In this document: positions 9,527 to 16,878 of the stretch, piece after piece | Layout of the letters: the number at the start of each line of letters is the position of its first letter | Numbering within the stretch: the stretch's first letter is position 1 | Source of the DNA: Desulfobulbus sp. | GTDB taxonomy: Bacteria; Desulfobacterota; Desulfobulbia; Desulfobulbales; Desulfobulbaceae | Length of the DNA: 49,755 bases | Reading direction: 5' to 3' | NCBI GenBank assembly: GCA_028684915.1 | Contig: JAQUEZ010000027.1 | Location: forward strand, 1-49,755 | Notes under the pieces: generated by a model | What the model was told of the DNA's origin: nothing | What the model saw: the letters and a program-made list of their open reading frames with translations, nothing else | The model's database searches: none | Position numbers and translations under genes: made by a program

Positions 9527-10408
9527 ATGGAGCGATTTGAGGGAGCGATGACCGCATTGGTCACCCCCATGCGAAACGGCCGTGTCGATGAGCAGGGGTT
9601 GGTCGATCTGATTGAATTTCAGATTGCAGGCGGTATCCATGGCCTAGTGCCCTGCGGGACCACCGGTGAATCGGCCACCCTGAGTTTTGATGAGCATAAA
9701 CGGGTGATCGAGTTGACGGTACAGACCGTTGCCGGTCGAGTGCCGGTTATCGCTGGAACCGGGGCCAATAATACTCTGGAAGCCATCGAGTTGACCGAGT
9801 CTGCCAAGATAAGCGGTGCCGATGCCGTGCTCTCCGTTGTCCCCTATTACAACAAACCCAGCCAGGAAGGATTGTATCGCCATTTTGCCGCAATCCTCGA
9901 TGCGGTTGATATTCCCATGGTGCTCTACAACGTGCCTGGACGGACCGTTACCAACATGCTGCCGGCTACGGTGGCTCGTCTGGCAACCCATCCTAAGGTT
10001 ATCGGTATAAAAGAGGCCAGCGGCAATTTGAGTCAGATCAGTGAGATTATTCAACTCTGCCCCAGGGATTTCATTGTGCTCTCCGGTGACGATTTCACTG
10101 CCATGCCCACCGTAATGATCGGCGGTAAAGGCGTTATTTCCGTGGTCTCCAATCTGGAGCCGGGGAAGACTTCTTCGATGATGGAAGCGGCAATGGCAGG
10201 CGATGTGGCCAAGGCCAAGACCCTGCACTACGAGCTTTTTGACCTCATGGGAGCCATGTTTTGCTATCCGAGTCCGGCACCTGCGAAGAAGGGGTTGGAA
10301 CTGATGGGAAAAATGACCTCCGGCGAGGTCCGTTTGCCGATGACCGAAATTGATGAGGTCGGCCTGGCGCGTCTGACCAAGGATATGAAAAATTGCGGGT
10401 TGCTGTAA
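9527..10408 (+). CDS. dapA: 4-Hydroxy-tetrahydrodipicolinate synthase
   Basis: Condenses pyruvate with aspartate semialdehyde, the committed step of lysine/DAP synthesis. The 293-residue TIM-barrel protein has PCGTTGESATLS near the N-terminus (Thr pair of the proton relay), VVPYYNKPSQEGLYRHF with the catalytic Tyr, and VIGIKEASGNLSQ with the Schiff-base lysine at about 162. ATG 9527 lies 7 bases after AGGAG; ATG 9524 is only 4 away. Next gene is dapB, 28 bases downstream. Whether it is lysine-inhibited cannot be read from the sequence with confidence. Confidence 0.95.
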   Translation: MERFEGAMTALVTPMRNGRVDEQGLVDLIEFQIAGGIHGLVPCGTTGESATLSFDEHKRVIELTVQTVAGRVPVIAGTGANNTLEAIELTESAKISGADAVLSVVPYYNKPSQEGLYRHFAAILDAVDIPMVLYNVPGRTVTNMLPATVARLATHPKVIGIKEASGNLSQISEIIQLCPRDFIVLSGDDFTAMPTVMIGGKGVISVVSNLEPGKTSSMMEAAMAGDVAKAKTLHYELFDLMGAMFCYPSPAPAKKGLELMGKMTSGEVRLPMTEIDEVGLARLTKDMKNCGLL

Positions 10409-10436
10409 CTCTTAGAAAACAATTGAGGATCACTGC

Positions 10437-11249
10437 ATGACCAAGGTAATTGTGGCAGGTGCGGCCGGAAGAATGGGACAGCGGATTATTCACATGGTGC
10501 AGGCGCATCCGCAACTGGTGCTCAGCGGCGCTTTTGAGCGTGCGGGGAGTCCTGCACTCGGTAAAGATGCCGGATCCATCAGCGGCTTGGGAGAAACCGG
10601 GGTCGCCATTAGTGAAGGTATCGAGTCGGTGATTGAGAACGCAGATGTTCTCATCGATTTCACCTTTCATGAGGCAACGGTGCAGTTTGCCCAGGTGGCC
10701 GCAAAACATGGCGTTGCCATGGTGATTGGGACCACTGGTTTGACCGCGGATGAGTTGGCCACCATCAAGAAACTTGCCGAGGCAAACTTCCCCTGTGTGC
10801 AGTCCCCCAACATGGCGGTGGGGGTCAATGTCCTGTTTAAACTGGTGGAAAAGGCCGCCGGTATCCTTGGTGATGCCTATGATGTGGAAATTGTCGAGGC
10901 CCACCACCGGATGAAAAAGGATGCGCCCTCGGGAACGGCTCTCAAACTCGGACAAATGGCCGCTGGCGCGCTGGGCAGAGATTTGGCCCAGGTTGGAGTG
11001 ATGGAGCGAAACGGCATCATTGGTGAGCGAACCGACAAAGAAATCGGCATTCAGACCATCCGCGGCGGTGATATTGTCGGTGAGCATACGGTCTACTTTG
11101 CTGGCGCCGGAGAGCGGTTGGAAATCACCCATCGGGCCACCAGTCGGGATAATTTTGCTCGCGGGGCAGCCCTGGCTGCGGCCTGGATCGGCAAGCAGTC
11201 CAAAGGTATGTACACCATGTTTGATGTCCTCGATTTGGCTAATTTCTAA
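10437..11249 (+). CDS. dapB: 4-Hydroxy-tetrahydrodipicolinate reductase
   Basis: NAD(P)H-dependent reductase following DapA in the DAP pathway; 270 residues. The Rossmann motif VAGAAGRMGQRI is at the N-terminus, IGTTGL marks the middle of the nucleotide domain, and the substrate/catalytic signature EAHHRMKKDAPSGTAL is intact with the catalytic His pair and Lys. The C-terminal block RATSRDNFARGA is also typical. It is the third consecutive dap gene. The remaining DAP steps (dapL, or dapD/C/E) are not in the window. Confidence 0.95.
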   Translation: MTKVIVAGAAGRMGQRIIHMVQAHPQLVLSGAFERAGSPALGKDAGSISGLGETGVAISEGIESVIENADVLIDFTFHEATVQFAQVAAKHGVAMVIGTTGLTADELATIKKLAEANFPCVQSPNMAVGVNVLFKLVEKAAGILGDAYDVEIVEAHHRMKKDAPSGTALKLGQMAAGALGRDLAQVGVMERNGIIGERTDKEIGIQTIRGGDIVGEHTVYFAGAGERLEITHRATSRDNFARGAALAAAWIGKQSKGMYTMFDVLDLANF

Positions 11250-11299
11250 GTTACCCCCTTTTGTCGTCTAACCCCGCTGGTGCCTTCAGTCTGTTCACG

Positions 11300-11935
11300 A
11301 TGGACAACCGACACACGGCCGTTCTCGGGCTAGGTTCCAATAAAGGCCAATCAGCAAAAAATCTTCAGGATGCCTGGCAGGCCCTGCAGAAGATATCTGA
11401 GCTAGAGGTATGGCGGCTCTCTTCTCCTTACTGGAGTAAACCGGTGGGCATGGAGAGTTGCCATTGGTTCGTCAATGCGGTTGGTGTTCTCAGGACCAGT
11501 CTTTCTCCGCTTGCTTTACTTCATGCACTTCAAGCGGTTGAAATCAAATTCGGCCGCCGTCGTGATCCTGCAGTGTACGGGTACCAGGATCGGCCCCTTG
11601 ACCTTGATCTTCTGCTGTACGACGATATTGCCCTTGAAACTCCAGAGCTGATCATTCCTCATCCCCGAATGGGGCAACGGCGTTTTGTTCTGGAACCCCT
11701 TGTGGAAGTCGGTGACGGGATAGAGTTTTCGCCTTTTGGCTCCCCTGTGGCGACGTGGGCTAAGCGTTGCCTGGAAGTGGTCGCCGAGCAGATGGTTGAA
11801 CGCTGTTCATGGGATGATTTTCAGCTCGACTCCAGTGCGTCGGCCTCATTGCCTGAATTGAGTGGAAATCCGGGTCTTGCTGAAAAAAACATAGATTTAA
11901 GTGATGGACTCGTAAAAAGTCCATCACACCCTTAG
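11300..11935 (+). CDS. folK: 2-Amino-4-hydroxy-6-hydroxymethyldihydropteridine diphosphokinase
   Basis: HPPK transfers pyrophosphate from ATP to 6-hydroxymethyl-dihydropterin in folate synthesis. Motifs seen are LGLGSNKGQSAKNL, WFVNAV, the magnesium/ATP signature QDRPLDLDLLLYDD and IPHPRMGQRRFVLEPL. The first 160 or so residues account for the whole enzyme; the protein continues about 50 residues further. Its last 12 or so codons and its stop are supplied by an inverted copy of the dispersed palindromic repeat (11901-11991), so the natural C-terminus was probably replaced by repeat insertion. ATG 11300 gives the standard start; a TTG at 11261 is in frame. It follows dapB by 50 bases. Confidence 0.9.
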   Translation: MDNRHTAVLGLGSNKGQSAKNLQDAWQALQKISELEVWRLSSPYWSKPVGMESCHWFVNAVGVLRTSLSPLALLHALQAVEIKFGRRRDPAVYGYQDRPLDLDLLLYDDIALETPELIIPHPRMGQRRFVLEPLVEVGDGIEFSPFGSPVATWAKRCLEVVAEQMVERCSWDDFQLDSSASASLPELSGNPGLAEKNIDLSDGLVKSPSHP

Positions 11936-11991
11936 AGGTGGCTAAGGAAAAACACAGACGTACAGGGAGTAGTGTTTTTTACGGCGCCATC
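11901..11991 (-). repeat. Dispersed palindromic repeat, inverted and internally deleted copy
   Basis: Read on the minus strand this is the same element as at 14564-14726, but with the centre missing. The terminal hairpin GTGATGGACT-CGTAAAA-AGTCCATCAC (11901-11927) is perfect. The following GTGGCTAAGGAAAAACACAG matches the right arm, and the sequence then jumps to TTTTTACGGCGCCATC, the outer end of the left arm. It overlaps the last codons of folK. Nothing else recognisable lies between it and the promoter at 12074. Confidence 0.75.
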
Positions 11992-12073
11992 AAGTAGGTC
12001 GATGGCAATTGAACAGGGCTGCCCCGAGATTGTCCCTGTCCTCTCGCGTTTTTACGAAGCAACTTTATTACAA

Positions 12074-12102
12074 TTAGACATTTGTCCCCCCACGGATATA
12101 AT
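12074..12102 (+). promoter_or_regulatory. Putative sigma-70 type promoter for the YHS protein/transaldolase pair
   Basis: TTAGAC (12074-12079) is separated by 17 bases from a perfect TATAAT (12097-12102). The downstream gene starts 58 bases after the -10. The -35 is only partly canonical, so this is a sequence-based guess. Confidence 0.45.
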
Positions 12103-12159
12103 GACACCATGTCGAGTACAGAAAATCAACAGCCAGAACAAGAGGCCAGCTAAACAGTC

Positions 12160-12432
12160 ATGACACCGATTCGTCTGTTAGTCTTGGCCATACTCGTGTA
12201 TATTGGCTGGCGCATGTTGCGACGGGATAAAAAAACAGCCGAGCGACCAGCCCCGCCGGACTCGTCCATTGAAACCGATCCTCAGGACGTCCTGGTTGAA
12301 GACCCGGTCTGTCACGTCCTGATACCAAAACACCAAGCCCTGCGTCTGCGCAAGGATGGGGTAACGTACTATTTCTGCAGCGAACGCTGCTGTGACCAAT
12401 TTGCCGAACACTCGGAACAAGGAGAACAATGA
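12160..12432 (+). CDS. Small membrane-anchored YHS-domain protein
   Basis: A protein of 90 residues. Residues about 4-18 form a membrane helix ([17 protein letters not shown]), followed by a basic and proline-rich linker and a C-terminal YHS-type metal-binding module: [20 protein letters not shown], then [14 protein letters not shown]. The cysteines of DPVC and of FCSERCC are likely metal ligands. This architecture is found in the PP0621 type of uncharacterised proteins. The stop overlaps the transaldolase start by 4 bases (ATGA), so the two are coupled, although no biochemical link is known to me. Confidence 0.8.
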   Translation: MTPIRLLVLAILVYIGWRMLRRDKKTAERPAPPDSSIETDPQDVLVEDPVCHVLIPKHQALRLRKDGVTYYFCSERCCDQFAEHSEQGEQ

Positions 12433-13073
12433 AGTTTTTTATCGATACCGCCAATATTGACGAAATTAAGAAGGCCCTTGCACTGGGAATGGTCGATGGT
12501 GTCACCACCAATCCTTCCCTGGTAGCCAAGGAGCCACGCCCTTTTCTTGAGATTCTCAAAGAGATCTGCTCGTTGGTTGAGGGACCGGTCAGTGCCGAGG
12601 TCATCAGCCTTGATGCTGAGGGGATGGTCGCCGAAGCTCGCGAATTGGTGAAAATCGCCGACAACATCGTTGTCAAGATTCCGATGATCGAGGAAGGGTT
12701 AAAGGCGGTCAAAATTCTGAGCGGGGAAGGAATCAAAACCAACGTTACTTTGATCTTTTCCGCTGCCCAGGCTTTACTCGCCGCAAAGGCTGGTGCAACG
12801 TATGTCAGCCCCTTTGTCGGTCGCTTGGACGATATTTCCATTAACGGTCTGGATCTGATTGCCGATATAATGACAATACTTCGTAACTTTGGCTTTGCCA
12901 CCGAGGTCATTGTCGCTTCGGTCCGCAGCCCGATGCATGTGGTTGAGTCGGCCCTCTTGGGTGCGGATATCGCGACTATCCCGTACAAGGTTATTGCCCA
13001 GTTGGCCAAGCATCCGTTGACCGATATCGGCATGCAGCAATTTCTGGCTGATTGGGAAAAACGACAAAAATGA
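12429..13073 (+). CDS. Small transaldolase (TalC/Fsa family)
   Basis: A protein of 214 residues, the length of the short transaldolase/fructose-6-phosphate aldolase subfamily. The N-terminus [17 protein letters not shown], the substrate block [13 protein letters not shown], the Schiff-base lysine (Lys83) in NIVVKIPM and [16 protein letters not shown] are all present. The pattern [20 protein letters not shown] resembles the transaldolase (TalC) side of the family rather than E. coli FsaA, so transfer of dihydroxyacetone units between sugar phosphates in the non-oxidative pentose phosphate pathway is the best guess. It is the second gene of an overlapping pair with the YHS protein. Confidence 0.9.
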   Translation: MKFFIDTANIDEIKKALALGMVDGVTTNPSLVAKEPRPFLEILKEICSLVEGPVSAEVISLDAEGMVAEARELVKIADNIVVKIPMIEEGLKAVKILSGEGIKTNVTLIFSAAQALLAAKAGATYVSPFVGRLDDISINGLDLIADIMTILRNFGFATEVIVASVRSPMHVVESALLGADIATIPYKVIAQLAKHPLTDIGMQQFLADWEKRQK

Positions 13074-13179
13074 TCTCCTCGGAAAAGCCCTGAGAAGGGA
13101 ACATCATGCCAACAGCAAAGCGTTGTAAACATGAAATTCCGCTTTTGGGCTTTTAGCGAAAACAACTAAAAAAAACAGG

Positions 13180-13926
13180 ATGCCTATGATCACCCGCCTA
13201 AGTCTGACAGTTCTTCTCCTTTTGGTGATTACACTGCCGGTTTCCGCAGGCGCGGCGATGTATGCCTATGTTGATGCCCGGGGCATTTGTCATTACACGA
13301 ATGTCCCGGGCACAGGTCGTTATAAGCTGAGCGAGCGTCCTCCACGGCGGGTTGGTTCTCCTGAAGACCAACTCGTTCGCACCATTACCCGTCGATCCAG
13401 CAGTGGCCTGGCCCCGGCAAACCTGGCCAGCAGGGGGTACCTCCGTCGTTCGGCCTATACCGGTCGGGCCTTCCGCTCCGCGCCCCAGACCTTAAACCGT
13501 TACATTCAACTGGCCGCGATGAATCATCAGGTTGATCCGCTGTTGATCAAGGCGGTGATTAAGGCGGAATCAAATTTTGACCCCAATGCCATCTCTCCGA
13601 AAGGGGCTCAGGGGCTCATGCAGTTGATGCCGGGGACGGCTCGTGACCTCGATGTCAACGACCCCATGGATCCCATCCAGAATATTAACGGCGGGACCAA
13701 GTATTTGCGCTACCTGCTTGACAACTTTAATGGAAATGTGGAACTTAGTCTTGCTGCATACAATGCGGGGCCAGGGAGAGTGGCTCCCTATGGCGTAATT
13801 CCGAATATTCCCGAAACCCAGGACTATGTTTCCAAGGTTCTGGACAACTACCGCTCCTATAAACAGAGCAGTAGGACGCCTCGTCCCGCAAATATCAATG
13901 TCCGGCAAATGGTAACCGTCAATTGA
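13180..13926 (+). CDS. Lytic transglycosylase with DUF4124 N-terminus
   Basis: A secreted murein-degrading enzyme of about 248 residues. A signal peptide (LTVLLLLVITLPVSAGAAM) is followed by a short DUF4124-type module (MYAYVDARGICHYTNVP). An arginine- and serine-rich linker leads to an SLT (Slt70/MltC-like) domain from about residue 107. The catalytic Glu is in AVIKAESNFDPNA (about 130), with GAQGLMQLMPGTARDL and LAAYNAGPGRV completing the fold. It cleaves the MurNAc-GlcNAc bond to form 1,6-anhydro ends. ATG 13180 or 13186 may be the start. The stop overlaps the TTG start of pgsA. Confidence 0.9.
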   Translation: MPMITRLSLTVLLLLVITLPVSAGAAMYAYVDARGICHYTNVPGTGRYKLSERPPRRVGSPEDQLVRTITRRSSSGLAPANLASRGYLRRSAYTGRAFRSAPQTLNRYIQLAAMNHQVDPLLIKAVIKAESNFDPNAISPKGAQGLMQLMPGTARDLDVNDPMDPIQNINGGTKYLRYLLDNFNGNVELSLAAYNAGPGRVAPYGVIPNIPETQDYVSKVLDNYRSYKQSSRTPRPANINVRQMVTVN

Positions 13927-14495
13927 ACCGTAGTTCAAAAATTTTTAATCTACCCAACCTGATTACAGGCAGCCGATTCATTCTTTCCGGCTGCCTGATG
14001 TTGCTTTTGCTCCTGGAGCAGACAAAAGGAATCGCTTTCTTTGCCTGGCTGGTGTTTGCCGTTGCTGCGGGATCAGATTGGATTGATGGCTATTTCGCCC
14101 GTAAGTACAAGGAAGTGACTGTGCTGGGCAAATTGATGGATCCCTTAGCCGACAAGGTACTGGTGACCACTGCTCTGATCATGCTTATCCCCACGGGCAA
14201 GTTGCCCGCCTGGTTAGCTCTGATCATTCTCTGTCGGGAAATCGTGGTCACAGGTTTGCGTGGGGTGGCTTCCTCTTCGGGCATCGTGGTTGCTGCGAGC
14301 AGCCTGGGGAAATGGAAATCCATCATCCAGTATATCGCTTTAGGCACGCTTATCTTCCCCCTCGGTGTTCTGCCAATTCCCCAACTCCACCAGATCGGGG
14401 TTGTTATCCTTTATTTGGCCTTAGTGCTCACTGTTTGGTCCGGTATCGACTATTTCTATAAGTTGCGTCGAATTTTTTTAGAGGACGAGCGCTAA
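13923..14495 (+). CDS. pgsA: CDP-diacylglycerol--glycerol-3-phosphate 3-phosphatidyltransferase
   Basis: An integral membrane enzyme making phosphatidylglycerol phosphate, the precursor of PG and cardiolipin. The 190-residue protein shows the complete CDP-alcohol phosphatidyltransferase motif: SDWIDGYFARKY, then LGKLMDPLADK, with all acidic metal ligands in place. About five or six hydrophobic helices are apparent, and the N-terminus NLPNLITGSRFILS is typical of PgsA. The start is TTG 13923, overlapping the stop of the transglycosylase gene. The cardiolipin synthase at 15332 could use its product. Confidence 0.9.
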   Translation: MNRSSKIFNLPNLITGSRFILSGCLMLLLLLEQTKGIAFFAWLVFAVAAGSDWIDGYFARKYKEVTVLGKLMDPLADKVLVTTALIMLIPTGKLPAWLALIILCREIVVTGLRGVASSSGIVVAASSLGKWKSIIQYIALGTLIFPLGVLPIPQLHQIGVVILYLALVLTVWSGIDYFYKLRRIFLEDER

Positions 14496-14563
14496 GTTCT
14501 CGCCACAACCCCGCCTGCCTACTTTTTTTTCGACGTTGATACGCCTTTCAGACTTCCATCCTT

Positions 14564-14726
14564 GATGGCGTCGTAAAAACTTCGATCTCCTGCGTCGTAG
14601 CGTTTTTCCCGACACTCGACATACCTGATGTATGCCTTCGAGCCGTGAAAAACGCTACTCCTTGTATATCTGTGTTTTTACCTAGCCATCTTTAAGAGTG
14701 TGATGGACTTTTTACGAGTCCATCAT
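14564..14726 (+). repeat. Dispersed MITE-like palindromic repeat, full-length copy
   Basis: Two modules are visible. The first (14564-14690) is a long imperfect palindrome with arms GATGGCGTCGTAAAAAC and GTTTTTACCTAGCCATC, an inner perfect pair TAGCGTTTTTC/GAAAAACGCTA and a core CTCGACATAC/GTATGCCTTCGAG. The second is a hairpin GATGGACT-TTTTACG-AGTCCATC near the right end. The same order is found at 16687-16849 and 22704-22865. It lies between the converging pgsA and GNAT genes and could act as a bidirectional stem-loop there. Confidence 0.85.
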
Positions 14727-14753
14727 CCTTGGTGGCCTTAGCATCAGGGCCGC

Positions 14754-15047
14754 TCACAGGAGCGGTCCCTTTGCCCTGAGTTCAGCAAATTCTTTGTTTC
14801 TTTCCATATACACCCCGACATAAGAACACAATGGGGCGACCAGCTTTCCTTGTTTGCGCGCGTCTTCTAGGGCGAAACGAGTGAGAATAGCCGCCAGATT
14901 CTTTCCACGCAATTCTTGCGGGACAAAGGTGTGAGTAAAGGCAAGCAAATCCGGCCCTTGTTGCTTATATTCAAGAATGGCAACTTTCCCCTCGACCTCA
15001 AGTTCGAAGCGTTGCATTAGTTCGTTTTTAATTGGTTGGTTTTCCAT
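14754..15047 (-). CDS. Small GNAT-fold N-acetyltransferase-like protein (YjdJ type)
   Basis: A protein of 97 residues with the compact Gcn5-related fold of the YjdJ/Acetyltransf_CG family. Strands EGKVAILEYKQQGPDLLAFT are followed by HTFVPQELRGKNLAAILTRF, whose RGKNLA stretch corresponds to the acetyl-CoA pyrophosphate loop, and by KLVAPLCSYVGVYMERNKEF with the family's C-terminal PxCxYV pattern. Its substrate is unknown. ATG 15047 is preceded by AGGTGA at a 7-base spacing and is preferred over GTG 15056. Repeat copies flank the gene on both sides. Confidence 0.8.
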   Translation of the reverse strand: MENQPIKNELMQRFELEVEGKVAILEYKQQGPDLLAFTHTFVPQELRGKNLAAILTRFALEDARKQGKLVAPLCSYVGVYMERNKEFAELRAKGPLL

Positions 15048-15090
15048 CAGGTTCACCTCGATATGAATGTATAATCACTGGCCCATAAAT

Positions 15091-15218
15091 ATTGTTTTTC
15101 CCGACAGTTGACATGCCTTATGCGTACCTTCGCCCCGTGAAAAAAGCTCTTCCTGGTACATTTTTATTTTTGCTCCGTCATCTCTTAGAGTGTGATGGAC
15201 TTTTAACGAGCCCATCAC
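15091..15218 (+). repeat. Dispersed palindromic repeat, copy lacking the left arm
   Basis: It begins inside the left half of the element (TTGTTTTTCCCGACAGTTGA) and runs through the central loop, the right arm and the terminal hairpin GTGATGGACTTTTAACGAGC..CATCAC. It is more diverged than the other copies. It lies between the divergent GNAT and cardiolipin synthase genes. Confidence 0.7.
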
Positions 15219-15331
15219 CTTTATTAAGGTGAGATTATTTACTCACTCTGTCACGTGAAATTTTCAGTTACTTCAGGTTTTGACAGACAATATCCGCTCC
15301 AATTTTCTCCTTGCAAACGTGTACTGTAAAC

Positions 15332-16507
15332 ATGCCATTCTTCCACAAATCCACGGCTCGTCTGCGCTTAACCCGGTTACTTAATCGGATAAGGCTTCGC
15401 AGCGATATCATCCATTTCCCAGGAAACAAGGTTGAACTATTGCCGCATGGTGGCGACTTTTTCCCAGCCCTTTTTGCCGCAATCGACAGTGCTGTTACCC
15501 AAGTCTGCATAGAATTTTATATCATTAAGGCCGATACGACCGGCATGCTTTTTTCCAGTGCGGTCAAGAGGGCCGCTGTCCGTGGGGTTGAGGTCACTAT
15601 CATCTACGATGCCCTTGGCTCCTTTGATACCCCAGAGTCATATTGGGCGGATATCCGCCGCGCGGGCGTCGAATGCCTTCCCTTTAATCCTCCCTCATTT
15701 GCCAAAATTCGATTGTTGGATATTCGCGATCACCGTAAGCTAGTTTTGATAGATGGGCAGACCATCTTTCTGGGCGGCCTTAATGTGGGTGATGAATATT
15801 CCGGATACGGTGATAGTTTTACCCGCTGGCGAGATGTCGGAATTCGTCTTGATGGACCGGCGGCAGGCGAACTGCAAAAGATTTTCAATGCCACCTGGGA
15901 GCGATTGAGCGGGCAGAGCCTCCGTATGTCTGTTGGAGAAAGCGTTATTAAGCAAGGTGAGGCTGATGTGGTGATTGTCAATGGCCGTCCCCATCTCAAT
16001 AGACCGCTTATTCGTAATGCCTTCCGTATCGCCATGTCTGGTGCGGAAAAAACAATCGAGATTATCACCCCCTACTTTGTGCCCGGTCCACGAGTAGTTC
16101 GATCGTTGTTACGGGCGGTACGCCGGGGCGTGCGGATTCAGATCATTTTGCCTTCGATCAGCGACGTTCCGGTGGTGAAAATTGTTGGGCGCGCCTATCT
16201 GAAACCGCTTTTGCAGGCCGGAATCGAAATCTATGAACGACAGGGAACCATTCTTCATGCAAAGGTGATGTCGGTGGATAGTCGTTGGGTCACCTTGGGT
16301 TCGGCCAACCTTGATCTGCGCAGCTTTCACCGCAATTTCGAAATCAATGTTATAATCGCCAGTCGTCTGTTCGGCAGTCAGATAGAGGGCCTTTTCAGTG
16401 AGGAGTTGGCTAAATCGCGTAGGGTTGACCGGCAGGAATACGACGGTAGGGGACGATTCGAACGCTTTTGCGAATGGATCCTGGCGCCATTGGGCCGATT
16501 TCTCTGA
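15332..16507 (+). CDS. Cardiolipin synthase / phospholipase D family protein (ClsB-like)
   Basis: A protein of 391 residues with two HKD phosphatidyltransferase motifs: DHRKLVLIDG (His134, Lys136, Asp141) and LHAKVMSVDSRWVTLGSANL (His309, Lys311, Asp316), each followed by the GG/GS..N residues. The protein lacks long N-terminal membrane helices, as in ClsB (YbhO) rather than ClsA. Family members condense phosphatidylglycerol into cardiolipin, or join PG with PE. The start is uncertain: ATG 15332 has no strong ribosome-binding site, and TTG 15311 is in frame. The gene is flanked by repeat copies. Confidence 0.85.
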   Translation: MPFFHKSTARLRLTRLLNRIRLRSDIIHFPGNKVELLPHGGDFFPALFAAIDSAVTQVCIEFYIIKADTTGMLFSSAVKRAAVRGVEVTIIYDALGSFDTPESYWADIRRAGVECLPFNPPSFAKIRLLDIRDHRKLVLIDGQTIFLGGLNVGDEYSGYGDSFTRWRDVGIRLDGPAAGELQKIFNATWERLSGQSLRMSVGESVIKQGEADVVIVNGRPHLNRPLIRNAFRIAMSGAEKTIEIITPYFVPGPRVVRSLLRAVRRGVRIQIILPSISDVPVVKIVGRAYLKPLLQAGIEIYERQGTILHAKVMSVDSRWVTLGSANLDLRSFHRNFEINVIIASRLFGSQIEGLFSEELAKSRRVDRQEYDGRGRFERFCEWILAPLGRFL

Positions 16508-16648
16508 TCCCTGCTTGCTTTTCAAAAGAGCCGGTGTTATCCATCAACACTTTGGCGAATCACGGATGACGCCGGAACTCTTGTCTTCTTCACCCTGCAC
16601 AAAAAAACAATAGGCACGCGGTCTCTTCTTCCTTTTTTTACAGGGAGA

Positions 16649-16669
16649 CAGAGCTTTGCTCTGTTTTTT
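16649..16669 (+). terminator. Rho-independent terminator downstream of the cardiolipin synthase gene
   Basis: Perfect 6-bp stem CAGAGC-TTT-GCTCTG followed by six T residues. It lies about 140 bases after the stop of the plus-strand gene and just before the next repeat copy. Confidence 0.75.
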
Positions 16670-16686
16670 GCGCATTTATCATTGTT

Positions 16687-16849
16687 GATGGCGTCGTACA
16701 AATTTCGATTTCCTGCGTCGCAGCATTTTTCCCGACGCTCGACATACCTTATGTATGCCTTCGAGTCGGGAAAAACACTGCTCCTTGTATATCTGTGTTT
16801 TTACCTAGCCATCGTTTAGAGTGTGACGGACTTTTTACGAGTCCATCAT
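16687..16849 (+). repeat. Dispersed MITE-like palindromic repeat, full-length copy
   Basis: Same two-module layout as 14564-14726, with outer arm GATGGCGTCGTACAAATTTC, inner CGACGCTCGACATACC...GTATGCCTTCGAGTCG and terminal hairpin GACGGACT-TTTTACG-AGTCCATC. It ends 29 bases before the start of the hydantoinase-like gene, so it forms most of that gene's upstream region. Confidence 0.85.
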
Positions 16850-16878
16850 TGTTTCAATGCATTTTATTTGTGAGCCCT

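Noticed and set aside
11972..12163. 63-codon frame between folK and the YHS gene
   Set aside because: It starts inside the repeat remnant and overlaps the promoter and start of the YHS gene; no protein-like signature.
12158..13165. 335-codon minus-strand open frame opposite the transaldolase
   Set aside because: Serine-rich antisense shadow of the YHS and transaldolase genes; no domain features.
14564..16849. Cluster of similar repeats considered as a CRISPR array
   Set aside because: Units are about 163 bases, irregularly spaced with genes between them, and have no spacers of uniform length or cas genes.
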